Origin: Streptomyces sp. NRRL S-350
GTDB taxonomy: Bacteria > Actinomycetota > Actinomycetes > Streptomycetales > Streptomycetaceae
DNA length: 64,000 nucleotides
NCBI RefSeq assembly: GCF_000719705.1
Contig: NZ_JOHO01000004.1
Span: 269,830-333,829 of the forward strand
Direction of reading: 5' to 3'
The notes beneath the pieces were generated by a model. That model had not been told where the DNA came from, made no database searches, and saw nothing but the letters and a program-made list of their open reading frames with translations. A program made the position numbers and the translations under genes. Position 1 is the first letter of the stretch; each line of letters starts with the position of its first letter. Shown here piece after piece: positions 36,642-44,991 of the stretch.

Positions 36642-37508
36642 ATGGCTCTTCGATCGAACCCAACTCTCCGCCAGCGGCGGCTGGGTGCCGAACTCCGCAG
36701 GATGCGGGAGCAGGCCGGCCTCGGCGGTAGCCAGCTCGCCCGCGCACTGGGCATCAACCCGGCCCACGTGACCCAGATGGAGAGCGGGAAGACCGGCATC
36801 AGCGTCGAACGGCTGCGCACGATCGCGGCGCTGTGCATGTGCGTCAACGAGCCTTTGATCGATGCGCTGGCGGACATCATCACGGACCGCGACAAGGGCG
36901 GGTGGTGGGAGGAGTATCGAGGTCGCCTCTCGCAACACTTCCTTGAGATGGCCGAGATGGAAGGTCGTGCCCACGGGCTCTCGACCTACACGATGGCCTT
37001 CATCCCGGGGCTGCTCCAGACCACTGCCTATGCTTCTGCGGTCTTCGCCCGAGGCTTCCCGCGTCTTCCCCGGCACGAGGTCGATCTGAGGACCGCCTTC
37101 CGCGTTCGACGACAGCACGTGGTCCGATCCGGCGAGACTCCGTACTGTGCGTACATCCACGAGGCTGCGCTGCGCATGCAGTTCAGTGGGCCCGAGGTTC
37201 AAGCCGAACAGCTCGGCAGCCTCATCGAGGACTCGGAGCGGCCGACCATCTCGATCCGGGTCGTGCTGTTCGACGTGGACACGCTTCCGGTCAACCACGA
37301 GAACTTCACGTACGTCAGAGGTCCGGTCCCCGATCTCGACACGGCGCAGATGGATTCAGGCCTTGACAGCGTGGTCTTCGACGCGCCGGCCCATATCGCC
37401 CAGTTTCGTTCACTGCTCGACCGGATCGATTCGGCGGCTCTCTCCGAGGAGGAGTCCCGGGAGTTCATTCAATCCATCAAGAACGATATGGAAAAGAAAA
37501 ATGCCTAA
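36642..37508 (+). CDS. XRE family regulator with DUF5753 domain (WhiJ-like)
   Basis: A 288-residue protein. The helix-turn-helix is at about 12-65 (RLGAELRRMREQAGLGGSQL, then ARALGINPAHVTQMESGKTG) and a DUF5753 domain at about 95-285, with HGLSTYTMAFIPGLLQTTAY and EDSERPTISIRVVLFD. This pairing is characteristic of streptomycete WhiJ-like regulators, which act with a DUF397 partner in development. The gene is clearly less GC-rich at third positions than its neighbours (for example GAGGAGTATCGAGGTCGC), suggesting acquisition. Its stop overlaps the DUF397 start by 8 bp. Confidence 0.9.
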   Translation: MALRSNPTLRQRRLGAELRRMREQAGLGGSQLARALGINPAHVTQMESGKTGISVERLRTIAALCMCVNEPLIDALADIITDRDKGGWWEEYRGRLSQHFLEMAEMEGRAHGLSTYTMAFIPGLLQTTAYASAVFARGFPRLPRHEVDLRTAFRVRRQHVVRSGETPYCAYIHEAALRMQFSGPEVQAEQLGSLIEDSERPTISIRVVLFDVDTLPVNHENFTYVRGPVPDLDTAQMDSGLDSVVFDAPAHIAQFRSLLDRIDSAALSEEESREFIQSIKNDMEKKNA

Positions 37509-37701
37509 CTCTGCGTGGCAGAAGTCCAGTTACTCGGCTGCGAACTCCGAATGCGTCGAGGTGCGCACTCTGGACGGGTTGATCGAACTGCGCGAGTCGG
37601 ACGAGGGCGACGTCATCGTCCGGACCACCGCTGCCAAGTTCGCGGCCTTGCTCCAGGGGGCGAAGGCCGGCGAGTTCGACCACCTCCTCCCCCGCACCTA
37701 G
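37501..37701 (+). CDS. DUF397 small protein (WhiJ partner)
   Basis: A 66-residue DUF397 protein with the family pattern WQKSSYSAANSECVEVRTLD, ELRESDE and FAALLQGAKAGEFDHL. The ATG at 37501 overlaps the end of the XRE gene, so the two are co-translated. DUF397 proteins act with their cognate WhiJ-like regulators and have been discussed as modulators of that regulator or toxin-like partners. This one is complete. Confidence 0.92.
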   Translation: MPNSAWQKSSYSAANSECVEVRTLDGLIELRESDEGDVIVRTTAAKFAALLQGAKAGEFDHLLPRT

Positions 37702-37710
37702 CGAATCGTT

Positions 37711-37745
37711 CCGGCGGCCCCTTGCTCCTCGCAAGGGGCCGCCGG
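37711..37745 (+). terminator. Terminator of the XRE/DUF397 pair
   Basis: Perfect 15-bp stem (CCGGCGGCCCCTTGC and its complement) with loop TCCTC, followed by TTGTT; ends 4 bp before the convergent DUF6529 gene. Confidence 0.85.
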
Positions 37746-37749
37746 TTGT

Positions 37750-38316
37750 TCACAGGCCGGGCACGCTGTGCCCGTTCAGGCGCCAGAGCGCCGCGCTGTA
37801 CCAGAGCAGTGCGATCAGGACGACCAGGGCGCCGCCCGCCACCGGCAGGGCCCAGCCGGGCAGGCGGCGGTGGCGGACCACGATGACCTTGGCGACGAAC
37901 GCCCCGTAGAGGAAGCACCCGGCGAAGGAGTGCAGGGCGATCCGGCTGTCCGTCGACTGCACGCCGTACGCGGTGAGGCAGTGGTAGGCGATCGGGAGGG
38001 AGAGCAGGAACGCCCCCACGCCGACCAGCCGGTGCCCGGTCCGGACGGAGCGGGGTGCGCCGCGCAGTCCGGGCAGCCGGCCGTACATCCAGAGCGCCAG
38101 CAGGAGTTGGACCAGCGCGAGGCCCAGCAGGGCGGTGCCGAGCTGGGCCTTGAGCTCGTTGGCGTCGTCGAAGCGGCGGCCGAACAGGCTGCTCGTGTAG
38201 TCGGGGGTGTGCGCCCGGCCGAACCAGTAGAGGCCGGCCGTCACCGCCACCGGCAGGAGCGCCCACAGGAGGCCGGAGGCCCGTCGGGGACGGGGCGGCC
38301 GCTCGACACCGTCCAT
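37750..38316 (-). CDS. DUF6529-like membrane protein
   Basis: A 188-residue membrane protein with about five hydrophobic helices (LWALLPVAVTAGLYWFGRAH, LGTALLGLALVQLLLALWMY, LVGVGAFLLSLPIAYHCLTA, LHSFAGCFLYGAFVAKVIVV, VAGGALVVLIALLWYSAALW). The conserved His residues in AYHCL and ALHSF suggest a cytochrome b561-like four-helix core, perhaps haem-binding. The ATG at 38316 lies 4 bp past the stop of the upstream lipoprotein gene with GAGGGCGACTGAG as ribosome-binding site, so the pair is coupled. I recall similar pairs in streptomycetes as DUF6529 plus COG4315 lipoprotein; the function is unknown, but a membrane redox role is plausible. Confidence 0.75.
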   Translation of the reverse strand: MDGVERPPRPRRASGLLWALLPVAVTAGLYWFGRAHTPDYTSSLFGRRFDDANELKAQLGTALLGLALVQLLLALWMYGRLPGLRGAPRSVRTGHRLVGVGAFLLSLPIAYHCLTAYGVQSTDSRIALHSFAGCFLYGAFVAKVIVVRHRRLPGWALPVAGGALVVLIALLWYSAALWRLNGHSVPGL

Positions 38317-38320
38317 CCGC

Positions 38321-38908
38321 TCAGTCGCCCTCGACCTTGGTGCCGGAGACATTGACCACGTACCACTTGGCACCGAAGGCGCTGGACTCCTCGCCGTTGG
38401 TGTCGCCCTGCGCCTTGTCGCCCTCGAAGTAGTACAACGGGTGGCCGTTGTAGACGATCTGGGTCTTGCCGTCCTTGCGGGTGGTGGTGGAGAGCTTGGC
38501 CTGGTCGGCGCCGTTCGCGGCGGTGGGGGCCCCGGTGGTCAGGGCGGGCGGCCAGGCGGTGGCGCAGTCGTCGTAGCAGGTCGAGGTGGGGGAGGTGTCC
38601 GCCTCGAACAGGTAGAGCGTCCTGCCCTGGGAGTCGACCAGGATGTTCTGGAACTTGCCGATGGTGGCGGCCGCGACCACGCCGGCCGTGCCGGCGGAGG
38701 GGCTCGGGCTCGCGCTCTCCGTCGGGCTCGCGCTCTCCGTCGAGGTCGGCTCGGTGGTCGGGCTGCCGGTGGAGGTGGGCGTGGCGATCACCGGGGGCGG
38801 TGTGCTGGCGGGAGCCGTCGTCTTCTTGCTGCTGGAGCAGCCGCCGCACACCACGGTGATCAGGGCGACGACGGCGGTTGTGGCGGTCACCGAGCGGGAA
38901 ATTCTCAT
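38321..38908 (-). CDS. Secreted/lipoprotein with COG4315 (Lipoprotein_15) repeats
   Basis: A 195-residue exported protein. The signal peptide ends in VVCGGCSSSKK, a probable lipobox Cys, although the -3 residue is unusual. A Ser/Thr/Pro linker with two ESASPTESASP-type repeats (about 30-75) leads to the secreted-repeat domain. Its halves show GRTLYLFEADTSPTSTCYDD-CATAWPP and IVYNGHPLYYFEGDKAQGDT. Such domains occur in actinomycete and proteobacterial lipoproteins of unknown function, often next to cytochrome-like membrane proteins. It is co-transcribed with the DUF6529 protein. Confidence 0.85.
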   Translation of the reverse strand: MRISRSVTATTAVVALITVVCGGCSSSKKTTAPASTPPPVIATPTSTGSPTTEPTSTESASPTESASPSPSAGTAGVVAAATIGKFQNILVDSQGRTLYLFEADTSPTSTCYDDCATAWPPALTTGAPTAANGADQAKLSTTTRKDGKTQIVYNGHPLYYFEGDKAQGDTNGEESSAFGAKWYVVNVSGTKVEGD

Positions 38909-39165
38909 GGGCTTCTCTCCGGCGGGGTGGGAACTGGTGCCGCCACTTCAGCCTGAACGGGCCGGGCCACCCCGCTCGGCACGCCAGCGGGTGCGCAACG
39001 CGGGCCCGCCGTTAACCCCGATGGCCGACAGCAACACGCCGTCCGCGATGCGCCGCCCGGGCGGTGGGTGGGGCAGGCCCCACCCACCCGGTACGGCTGG
39101 ACCCGTACCCGGTCGGGCTCGCGGTCCGTAGCGTCGTTCCCACCACGACACGGAGGAGAAGGACC

Positions 39166-39549
39166 ATGGCGACCCACCAGGACGGCTTCACCACGGTGAG
39201 GAAATGCATCGTGCTCTTCGGCGCCGTCAGCGCGATCGTCCTCGGCACGGTCGCCGTGATGGCGTCCACCGGGCACGAGGCGACGTCGTTCATGTGGTTC
39301 CGCGGGGCGGTCCTGCTGGCGGTCACGCCGCTGCTCCACCGGCTGGCCACCCGCGCCGCCGAGGGGTCGTACCGGGACTTCGACCGCCTGCGGACCAGCT
39401 CCACGGTCATGCCCGTCGCCCTCATCGGCGTCGACCTCGTCCCCGGCCTCTGCCCGCCCTGGTACGCCGTCCTCCAGGGACTCTCCGCCCTGGCCCTCCT
39501 CGCCGTCGCCGTCCTCACCCGGACCACCGCCTTTCCCCGGCAGACCTGA
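39166..39549 (+). CDS. Small three/four-TM membrane protein, unknown
   Basis: A 127-residue protein with hydrophobic segments at CIVLFGAVSAIVLGTVAVMA, MWFRGAVLLAVTPLLHRLAT, VMPVALIGVDLVPGLCPPWY and VLQGLSALALLAVAVLTRTT. CGGAGGAGAAGGACC gives a strong start at 39166. No family is recognised. It stands alone, divergent from the lipoprotein/DUF6529 pair. Confidence 0.75.
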   Translation: MATHQDGFTTVRKCIVLFGAVSAIVLGTVAVMASTGHEATSFMWFRGAVLLAVTPLLHRLATRAAEGSYRDFDRLRTSSTVMPVALIGVDLVPGLCPPWYAVLQGLSALALLAVAVLTRTTAFPRQT

Positions 39550-39655
39550 GAGCGCACCTCGGCCCGCGACGACCCTCCGGCGGCCGCCGGACCGGATCGG
39601 CCGCCGGACCGGATATTCGATGGCGGCCCCGGCAGTGCCCGGTGAAGATCGCGGC

Positions 39656-40231
39656 ATGGCTCTCTTCCTGCGGACCGAACGGATCGTCCTGCGCCCGATC
39701 ACCGAGGCCGACGTCGACCACCTGTTCGCGCTGGACGACGACCCGGAGGTCATGCGCTTCATCAACGGCGGCAAGCCGGCGGACCTCGACGACATCCGCA
39801 CCCGGACCCTGCCCCGCCTCCTCCACGACCACCCGTGTTCGGGCACCCGGGGCTTCTGGGCCGCCGAGGAGAAGGCCACCGGAACCTTCCTGGGCTGGTT
39901 CGAACTGCGCCCCCTCGACGACCACGACCCCACCGTCGCGGAACTCGGCTACCGACTGAACCGGGCGGCCTGGGGCAAGGGCTACGCCACGGAAGGGTCG
40001 CGCGCGCTGATCGACAAGGGGTTCACCGACCTGGCGGTGGAACGCGTCACGGCGAACACCATGGCGGTGAACACCCGCTCCCGGCGCGTGATGGAGAAGG
40101 TCGGTCTGTCCTTCCTGCGGAGCTTCCACGGTGACTGGCCGGAGTCCATCCCGGGGTCCGAGCACGGCGAAGTCGAATACGAACTCCTCAGGGCCGCCTG
40201 GGAACAGCGGTCCCGGCCCCGGCCCCGGTAG
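39656..40231 (+). CDS. GNAT family N-acetyltransferase (RimJ/RimL type)
   Basis: A 191-residue acetyltransferase of the Acetyltransf_3 type, using acetyl-CoA to modify an amine. It begins LRTERIVLRPITEADVDHLF, the usual start of the RimJ/RimL group. The CoA-binding region is RLNRAAWGKGYATEGSRALI, and ANTMAVNTRSRRVMEKVGLS closes the fold. The ATG at 39656 is used, since the upstream in-frame ATG at 39620 adds only 12 residues without support. The substrate is unknown. Confidence 0.9.
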   Translation: MALFLRTERIVLRPITEADVDHLFALDDDPEVMRFINGGKPADLDDIRTRTLPRLLHDHPCSGTRGFWAAEEKATGTFLGWFELRPLDDHDPTVAELGYRLNRAAWGKGYATEGSRALIDKGFTDLAVERVTANTMAVNTRSRRVMEKVGLSFLRSFHGDWPESIPGSEHGEVEYELLRAAWEQRSRPRPR

Positions 40232-40395
40232 CCCGGTCGTCCGCAGGAGGGTCGGTGCCGGGCGGGAGGAGAAGCCACGGAAATGCGGGCGACCAGCGCG
40301 AGCTCGGTCCTCTAGGGTGGGCGCGTCCCCCAGGCGGCCGTTTACCGCCTGTCGTCGGCGCGACCAACGCGCCCGCAACCCAGGGAGTTGCCGCC

Positions 40396-41701
<1,306 letters not shown>

Positions 41702-41717
41702 CTCCTCCACGGCGGCC

Positions 41718-41756
41718 ACGGCGCAGGAAGTCGGCCCGGTCGACTTCCTGCGCCGT
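41718..41756. terminator. Bidirectional terminator between the AspRS-like and SnoaL-LUD genes
   Basis: Perfect 16-bp stem (ACGGCGCAGGAAGTCG at 41718-41733 and its complement at 41741-41756), 7-nt loop, then GCCTTCCT. It serves both convergent genes. Confidence 0.85.
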
Positions 41757-41763
41757 GCCTTCC

Positions 41764-42816
41764 TCAGTACCCGATCGCCTCGCGCAGCAGCAGGACGGTG
41801 CCGGGCGTCATCCGCGCCGGGGCGCTGAGAACCAGGAGTTGGTTGACGGCGCTGGGCTGCCCGTAGGCGGCTCGGGACCGTACGGTCTCCAGCGGGAGGG
41901 CGTGCTCCTCGACGCGGCGCAGGGCGGTGGGCAGGTCGGGGACCACCTTCTGCGCGCCGACGATCCAGACCGCCCGGCCGGCGCCGCCGACGTAGGAGGG
42001 CAGTTGGCTGCCGCTGGCGGAGGCGACGACGAGGGAGCCGCCTTCGGTGACGGCGGCGACGCTGCCCACCACGACGTCGGGGGTGGCGATCATGCGCCGG
42101 AGTGCGTCGGCCTCGGTGGTGCGGTCCATGGCGATCCCGCGTGCTTTCACGGACCGGTAGCGGCTGCCGCCGTTGACGTCCTCGTCGATGCCGGACAGCC
42201 GCAGGGTCTCGCTGGCGACGGTGAAGACGGAGGCGTCCGCCGGGACCAGCTCCTCCACCCGGGCGCGCGCGGCAGCGGCGTCGTCCAGGATCTCGACGGT
42301 GAAGCCGTTCGCCGTCAGGGCGGCGGCCACCCGCTCCAGGCGTTCGGAGGGGGCGGGGTCGGTGAACGAGGCCCGGGCCGAGGCGGGGGCGGAGCCCGTC
42401 AGCGGGGTGGTGTCGGCGTACCGCACCTCGTAGACCCGCTCGGTGAACCGCCAGCCGTCCTCGGTGCGGCGGTAACGGTCGTGGTAGATCGCGTAGTTGA
42501 GCCCCTGGAAGCCGTTCTTCAGGCTGGCGATCTCATGCATGTGGGCGCGGCCGGTGGCGGTGTCGCCGTCGATCCGGATCGAGCCCGGGTGGGTGTTCTG
42601 GACGAAGAAGTCCCACTGCTCCTGGAGCTTCTCGCCGCCGACGCGGATCTGCTCCGGGCCGACCAGTTCGACGGGGACATCGGGCATCCGCAGCGCGCCG
42701 TCCGGGGTGAACAGCCGGGCGAGCCGGGCACGGTCGCGCATCATCACGGCGTCGGTGAACTCGTACTGCAGGGCCGCGATCTCGACGCGGTCGGCGATCG
42801 CCTGGAAGTCGTTCAT
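41764..42816 (-). CDS. SnoaL/NTF2-like domain fused to a LUD domain
   Basis: A 350-residue two-domain protein. Residues 1-135 are a SnoaL-type cone-shaped domain (ALQYEFTDAVMMRDRARLAR, LFTPDGALRMP, YAIYHDRYRRTEDGWRFTER). Residues 150-350 are a LUD domain, as in LutC/YkgG of lactate utilisation (VVVGSVAAVTEGGSLVVASA, GSQLPSYVGGAGRAVWIVGA, QKVVPDLPTALRRVEEHALP). LUD proteins usually accompany iron-sulphur oxidoreductases LutA/LutB, which are absent here. The ATG at 42816 follows CGGAGGAACCCG. The gene is divergent from an ECF41 sigma factor and carries an ECF41-type promoter, so it is probably the sigma target. Usual ECF41 targets are small COE enzymes (carboxymuconolactone decarboxylase, oxidoreductase or epimerase), so this fusion is unusual. 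Confidence 0.82.
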   Translation of the reverse strand: MNDFQAIADRVEIAALQYEFTDAVMMRDRARLARLFTPDGALRMPDVPVELVGPEQIRVGGEKLQEQWDFFVQNTHPGSIRIDGDTATGRAHMHEIASLKNGFQGLNYAIYHDRYRRTEDGWRFTERVYEVRYADTTPLTGSAPASARASFTDPAPSERLERVAAALTANGFTVEILDDAAAARARVEELVPADASVFTVASETLRLSGIDEDVNGGSRYRSVKARGIAMDRTTEADALRRMIATPDVVVGSVAAVTEGGSLVVASASGSQLPSYVGGAGRAVWIVGAQKVVPDLPTALRRVEEHALPLETVRSRAAYGQPSAVNQLLVLSAPARMTPGTVLLLREAIGY

Positions 42817-42852
42817 CGGGTTCCTCCGTTTCGTCTTCCTCTTCGACCGGTA

Positions 42853-42878
42853 CGACCGGACGGCGCGCCGGAATGTGA
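42853..42878 (-). promoter_or_regulatory. ECF41-type promoter of the SnoaL-LUD gene
   Basis: Minus-strand CTCACA (ending at 42874), a 16-nt spacer and GGTC (42857-42854) match the TGTCACA-N16-CGTC type promoter I recall for ECF41. The 26-bp segment is 24/26 identical to the oppositely oriented copy at 42940-42965. The ATG lies about 37 bp downstream. Confidence 0.7.
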
Positions 42879-42938
42879 GGCGGGCGGGAGGCGAGGCGAG
42901 CGGGAAGTGAGGCGGGCGGGAGGCGAGGCGGGCAGGAC
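42875..42938 (+). repeat. 32-bp direct tandem duplication between the two ECF41-type promoters
   Basis: Two copies of a 32-bp unit start at 42875 and 42907, each beginning GTGAGGCGGGCGGGAGGCGA and differing only near the end. They fill the spacer between the divergent promoters and overlap the -35 end of the minus-strand one. Confidence 0.8.
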
Positions 42939-42965
42939 GTCACATTCCGGCGCCCTGTCCGGTCG
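42938..42965 (+). promoter_or_regulatory. ECF41-type autoregulatory promoter of the sigma factor gene
   Basis: CGTCACA (42938-42944), 16 nt, GGTC (42961-42964). It is the inverted twin of the SnoaL-LUD promoter, with TCACATTCCGGCG and GTCCGGTCG blocks shared exactly. The sigma gene start (43010) lies about 45 bp downstream, which suggests autoregulation. Confidence 0.7.
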
Positions 42966-43009
42966 GAAGGAAGGTGCGGAGGACCGACGAGCCGAAGGAG
43001 CGGGAACGG

Positions 43010-43972
43010 ATGCGGGGACGAGGGGACGAAACGGTGGAGCAGTCCGATCCGGGCCTGGACGCGGTCATGGGCGAGCGGCGTCAGTTGATCAATCTGGCGT
43101 ACCGGATGCTCGGCTCGCTAGCCGATGCCGAGGACGTCGTCCAGGAGACGTACGCGCGCTGGTACGCGATGCCCCGGCGGGAGCGGGAGGCGGTCGCCTC
43201 ATCTGGCGGCTGGCTGACGACCGTCGCCAGCAGGATCTGCCTCAACGTCCTCGGTTCGGCGCGGGTGCGGCGGGAGCGCTACGTCGGGGAGTGGCTGCCC
43301 GAGCCGCTGCCCGAGCGCCGGGAGTGGACGTCGTCGGCGGCGACGGTGGCGGACCCGGCGGACCGGATCACCCTGGACGAGTCGGTCAACATGGCGTTCC
43401 TCGTGATCCTGGAGGCCATGACGCCGGCCGAACGCGTCGCGTTCATCCTCCACGACGTCTTCCGGTACCCCTTCGCGGAGGTGGCCGCGATCCTCGGCCG
43501 CTCGTCGGCGGCCTGCCGTCAGCTCGCCTCCTCGGCCCGGCGCCGGGTCGGCACCGCGCAGGCGCCGGTGCCGTCGGTGAGCGTGCAGGCGGGCGTCGTC
43601 CGGGCGTTCAAGGAGGCGTGGGAGGCGAAGGACCTCGCGTCGTTGATGAGCCTGCTCGACCCCGACGCCACCGTGATCGCCGACGGCGGGGGCCTGGTCG
43701 GTGCCCTGCTCCACCCGCTCTCGGGGAGCGAGCGGATCGCCCGCGCCCACCTGGACTCCGACCGGTTCGGGCCGGGCCTCACGCTGCTGGAGCGCACCGT
43801 CAACGGCCGGCCCGGGCTGGTCGCCCAGCGGGGCGGCGTCACGGACACCGTGTTCGCGTTCCGGATCGCCGACGACCGGATCACCCACATCTGGGTGGTG
43901 CGCAATCCGGAGAAGCTCCGGCCCTGGACGGACCCGGACCTGGTGGGGGGAGTCCCGTCCGGTCGGGAGTGA
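43010..43972 (+). CDS. ECF41 family RNA polymerase sigma factor (SigJ-like)
   Basis: A 320-residue ECF sigma factor with a C-terminal SnoaL-like extension that regulates it in place of an anti-sigma factor. Region 2 (LINLAYRMLGSLADAEDVVQ, ETYARWYAM) and region 4 (MTPAERVAFILHDVFRYPFA, EVAAILGRSSAACRQLASSA) are clear. ECF41 signatures are WLPEPLPE in the linker, DGGG in the SnoaL domain and NPEKL near the end (usual NPDKL). The ATG at 43010 follows GAAGGAGCGGGAACGG; an upstream GTG at 42974 would start almost at the predicted transcription start. It is divergent from the SnoaL-LUD gene. Confidence 0.92.
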   Translation: MRGRGDETVEQSDPGLDAVMGERRQLINLAYRMLGSLADAEDVVQETYARWYAMPRREREAVASSGGWLTTVASRICLNVLGSARVRRERYVGEWLPEPLPERREWTSSAATVADPADRITLDESVNMAFLVILEAMTPAERVAFILHDVFRYPFAEVAAILGRSSAACRQLASSARRRVGTAQAPVPSVSVQAGVVRAFKEAWEAKDLASLMSLLDPDATVIADGGGLVGALLHPLSGSERIARAHLDSDRFGPGLTLLERTVNGRPGLVAQRGGVTDTVFAFRIADDRITHIWVVRNPEKLRPWTDPDLVGGVPSGRE

Positions 43973-44026
43973 GGTGCGTCATACTGGCGGGCGCGCGGGG
44001 CGGGCAGTCCCCCCGAGGGGGCGCAC

Positions 44027-44044
44027 CGGGCGTGTTCACGCCCG
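44027..44044 (+). terminator. Palindromic hairpin after the sigma factor gene
   Basis: CGGGCGTG-TT-CACGCCCG is an 8-bp stem with a 2-nt turn, 55 bp past the stop codon. It is a likely terminator; a tight DNA palindrome could also be a binding site. Confidence 0.5.
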
Positions 44045-44190
44045 TGCGCACACCACCGAGCGCCCGCCTACGGGCTTGTCGTCGTAAAACCGACCGATAA
44101 GGTGTTAATCCAACATTCATCCATGCCGCGTAGCCTCCGGGGGCTAGCCTCATGCTGAACGTCATCGTCCGACCGGGAGGCGAAACCCCC

Positions 44191-44979
44191 GTGCAAGGCA
44201 CTGTCACCACACCAGGCGGGTCCACAGTGGCCGGGGGCCAGGGCGAGGCGTTCCTGCTCGTCGTGGACGACGAGCCCAACATCCGCGAACTGCTCGCCGC
44301 CTCCCTGCGCTTCTCCGGCTTCCGGGTCGCCTCCGCCGCCAGCGGCACCGAGGCCCTCGACCTGATCGCCGCCGAACGCCCGGACCTCGTCGTGCTGGAC
44401 GTGATGCTCCCCGACCTCGACGGCTTCACCGTCGTCGAGAAACTGCGCGAACGCACCAGCCGGGGCCAGATAGCCGGACCGGCCCACGGCCACCCCGGCG
44501 ACCACCTGCCGGTGCTCTTCCTCACCGCCAAGGACGGCGTCGGCGACAAGGTGCAGGGCCTCGCCGCCGGCGCGGACGACTACGTCACCAAGCCGTTCAG
44601 CCTGGAAGAGCTGATCGCCCGGATCCGCGCCATCCTGCGCCGCGCCGGCGGACCCGCCGAGGACGGCCGGCTGGTCGTCGCCGACCTCAGCCTCGACCCG
44701 GTCGCCCACGAGGTCACCCGCGGCGGCACCCCGGTCTCGCTCTCCCCGACCGAGTTCAAACTCCTGCACTACCTGATGGCCAACGTCGGCCGGGTGGTCT
44801 CCAAGTCGCAGATCCTCGACCACGTCTGGGCCTACGACTTCGGCGGCGACCTCTCCATCGTCGAGTCCTACATCTCCTACCTGCGCCGCAAGCTCGACTC
44901 CGGCCCGGCGCACGGCCCCAAGCTGATCCACACCGTGCGCGGCATCGGCTACGCGCTGCGCCGCCCCCCGCAGGGCTGA
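44191..44979 (+). CDS. OmpR/PhoB family response regulator
   Basis: A 262-residue response regulator. The receiver domain (about 20-145) has the acidic pair in VVDDEPNIRELLAASLRFSG, phospho-acceptor Asp70 in LVVLDVMLPDLDG, Thr in LFLTAKDG, and Lys134 in YVTKPF. A hydrophilic insert of about 15 residues (SRGQIAGPAHGHPGDH) sits between alpha3 and beta4. The winged-helix DNA-binding domain (about 160-260) has SPTEFKLLHYLMANVGRVVS and SYISYLRRKLDSG. The GTG at 44191 follows CGGGAGG; an ATG at 44152 lacks a ribosome-binding site. It is paired with the histidine kinase 12 bp downstream. Confidence 0.9.
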   Translation: MQGTVTTPGGSTVAGGQGEAFLLVVDDEPNIRELLAASLRFSGFRVASAASGTEALDLIAAERPDLVVLDVMLPDLDGFTVVEKLRERTSRGQIAGPAHGHPGDHLPVLFLTAKDGVGDKVQGLAAGADDYVTKPFSLEELIARIRAILRRAGGPAEDGRLVVADLSLDPVAHEVTRGGTPVSLSPTEFKLLHYLMANVGRVVSKSQILDHVWAYDFGGDLSIVESYISYLRRKLDSGPAHGPKLIHTVRGIGYALRRPPQG

Positions 44980-44991
44980 CCGGTCCCGCGC

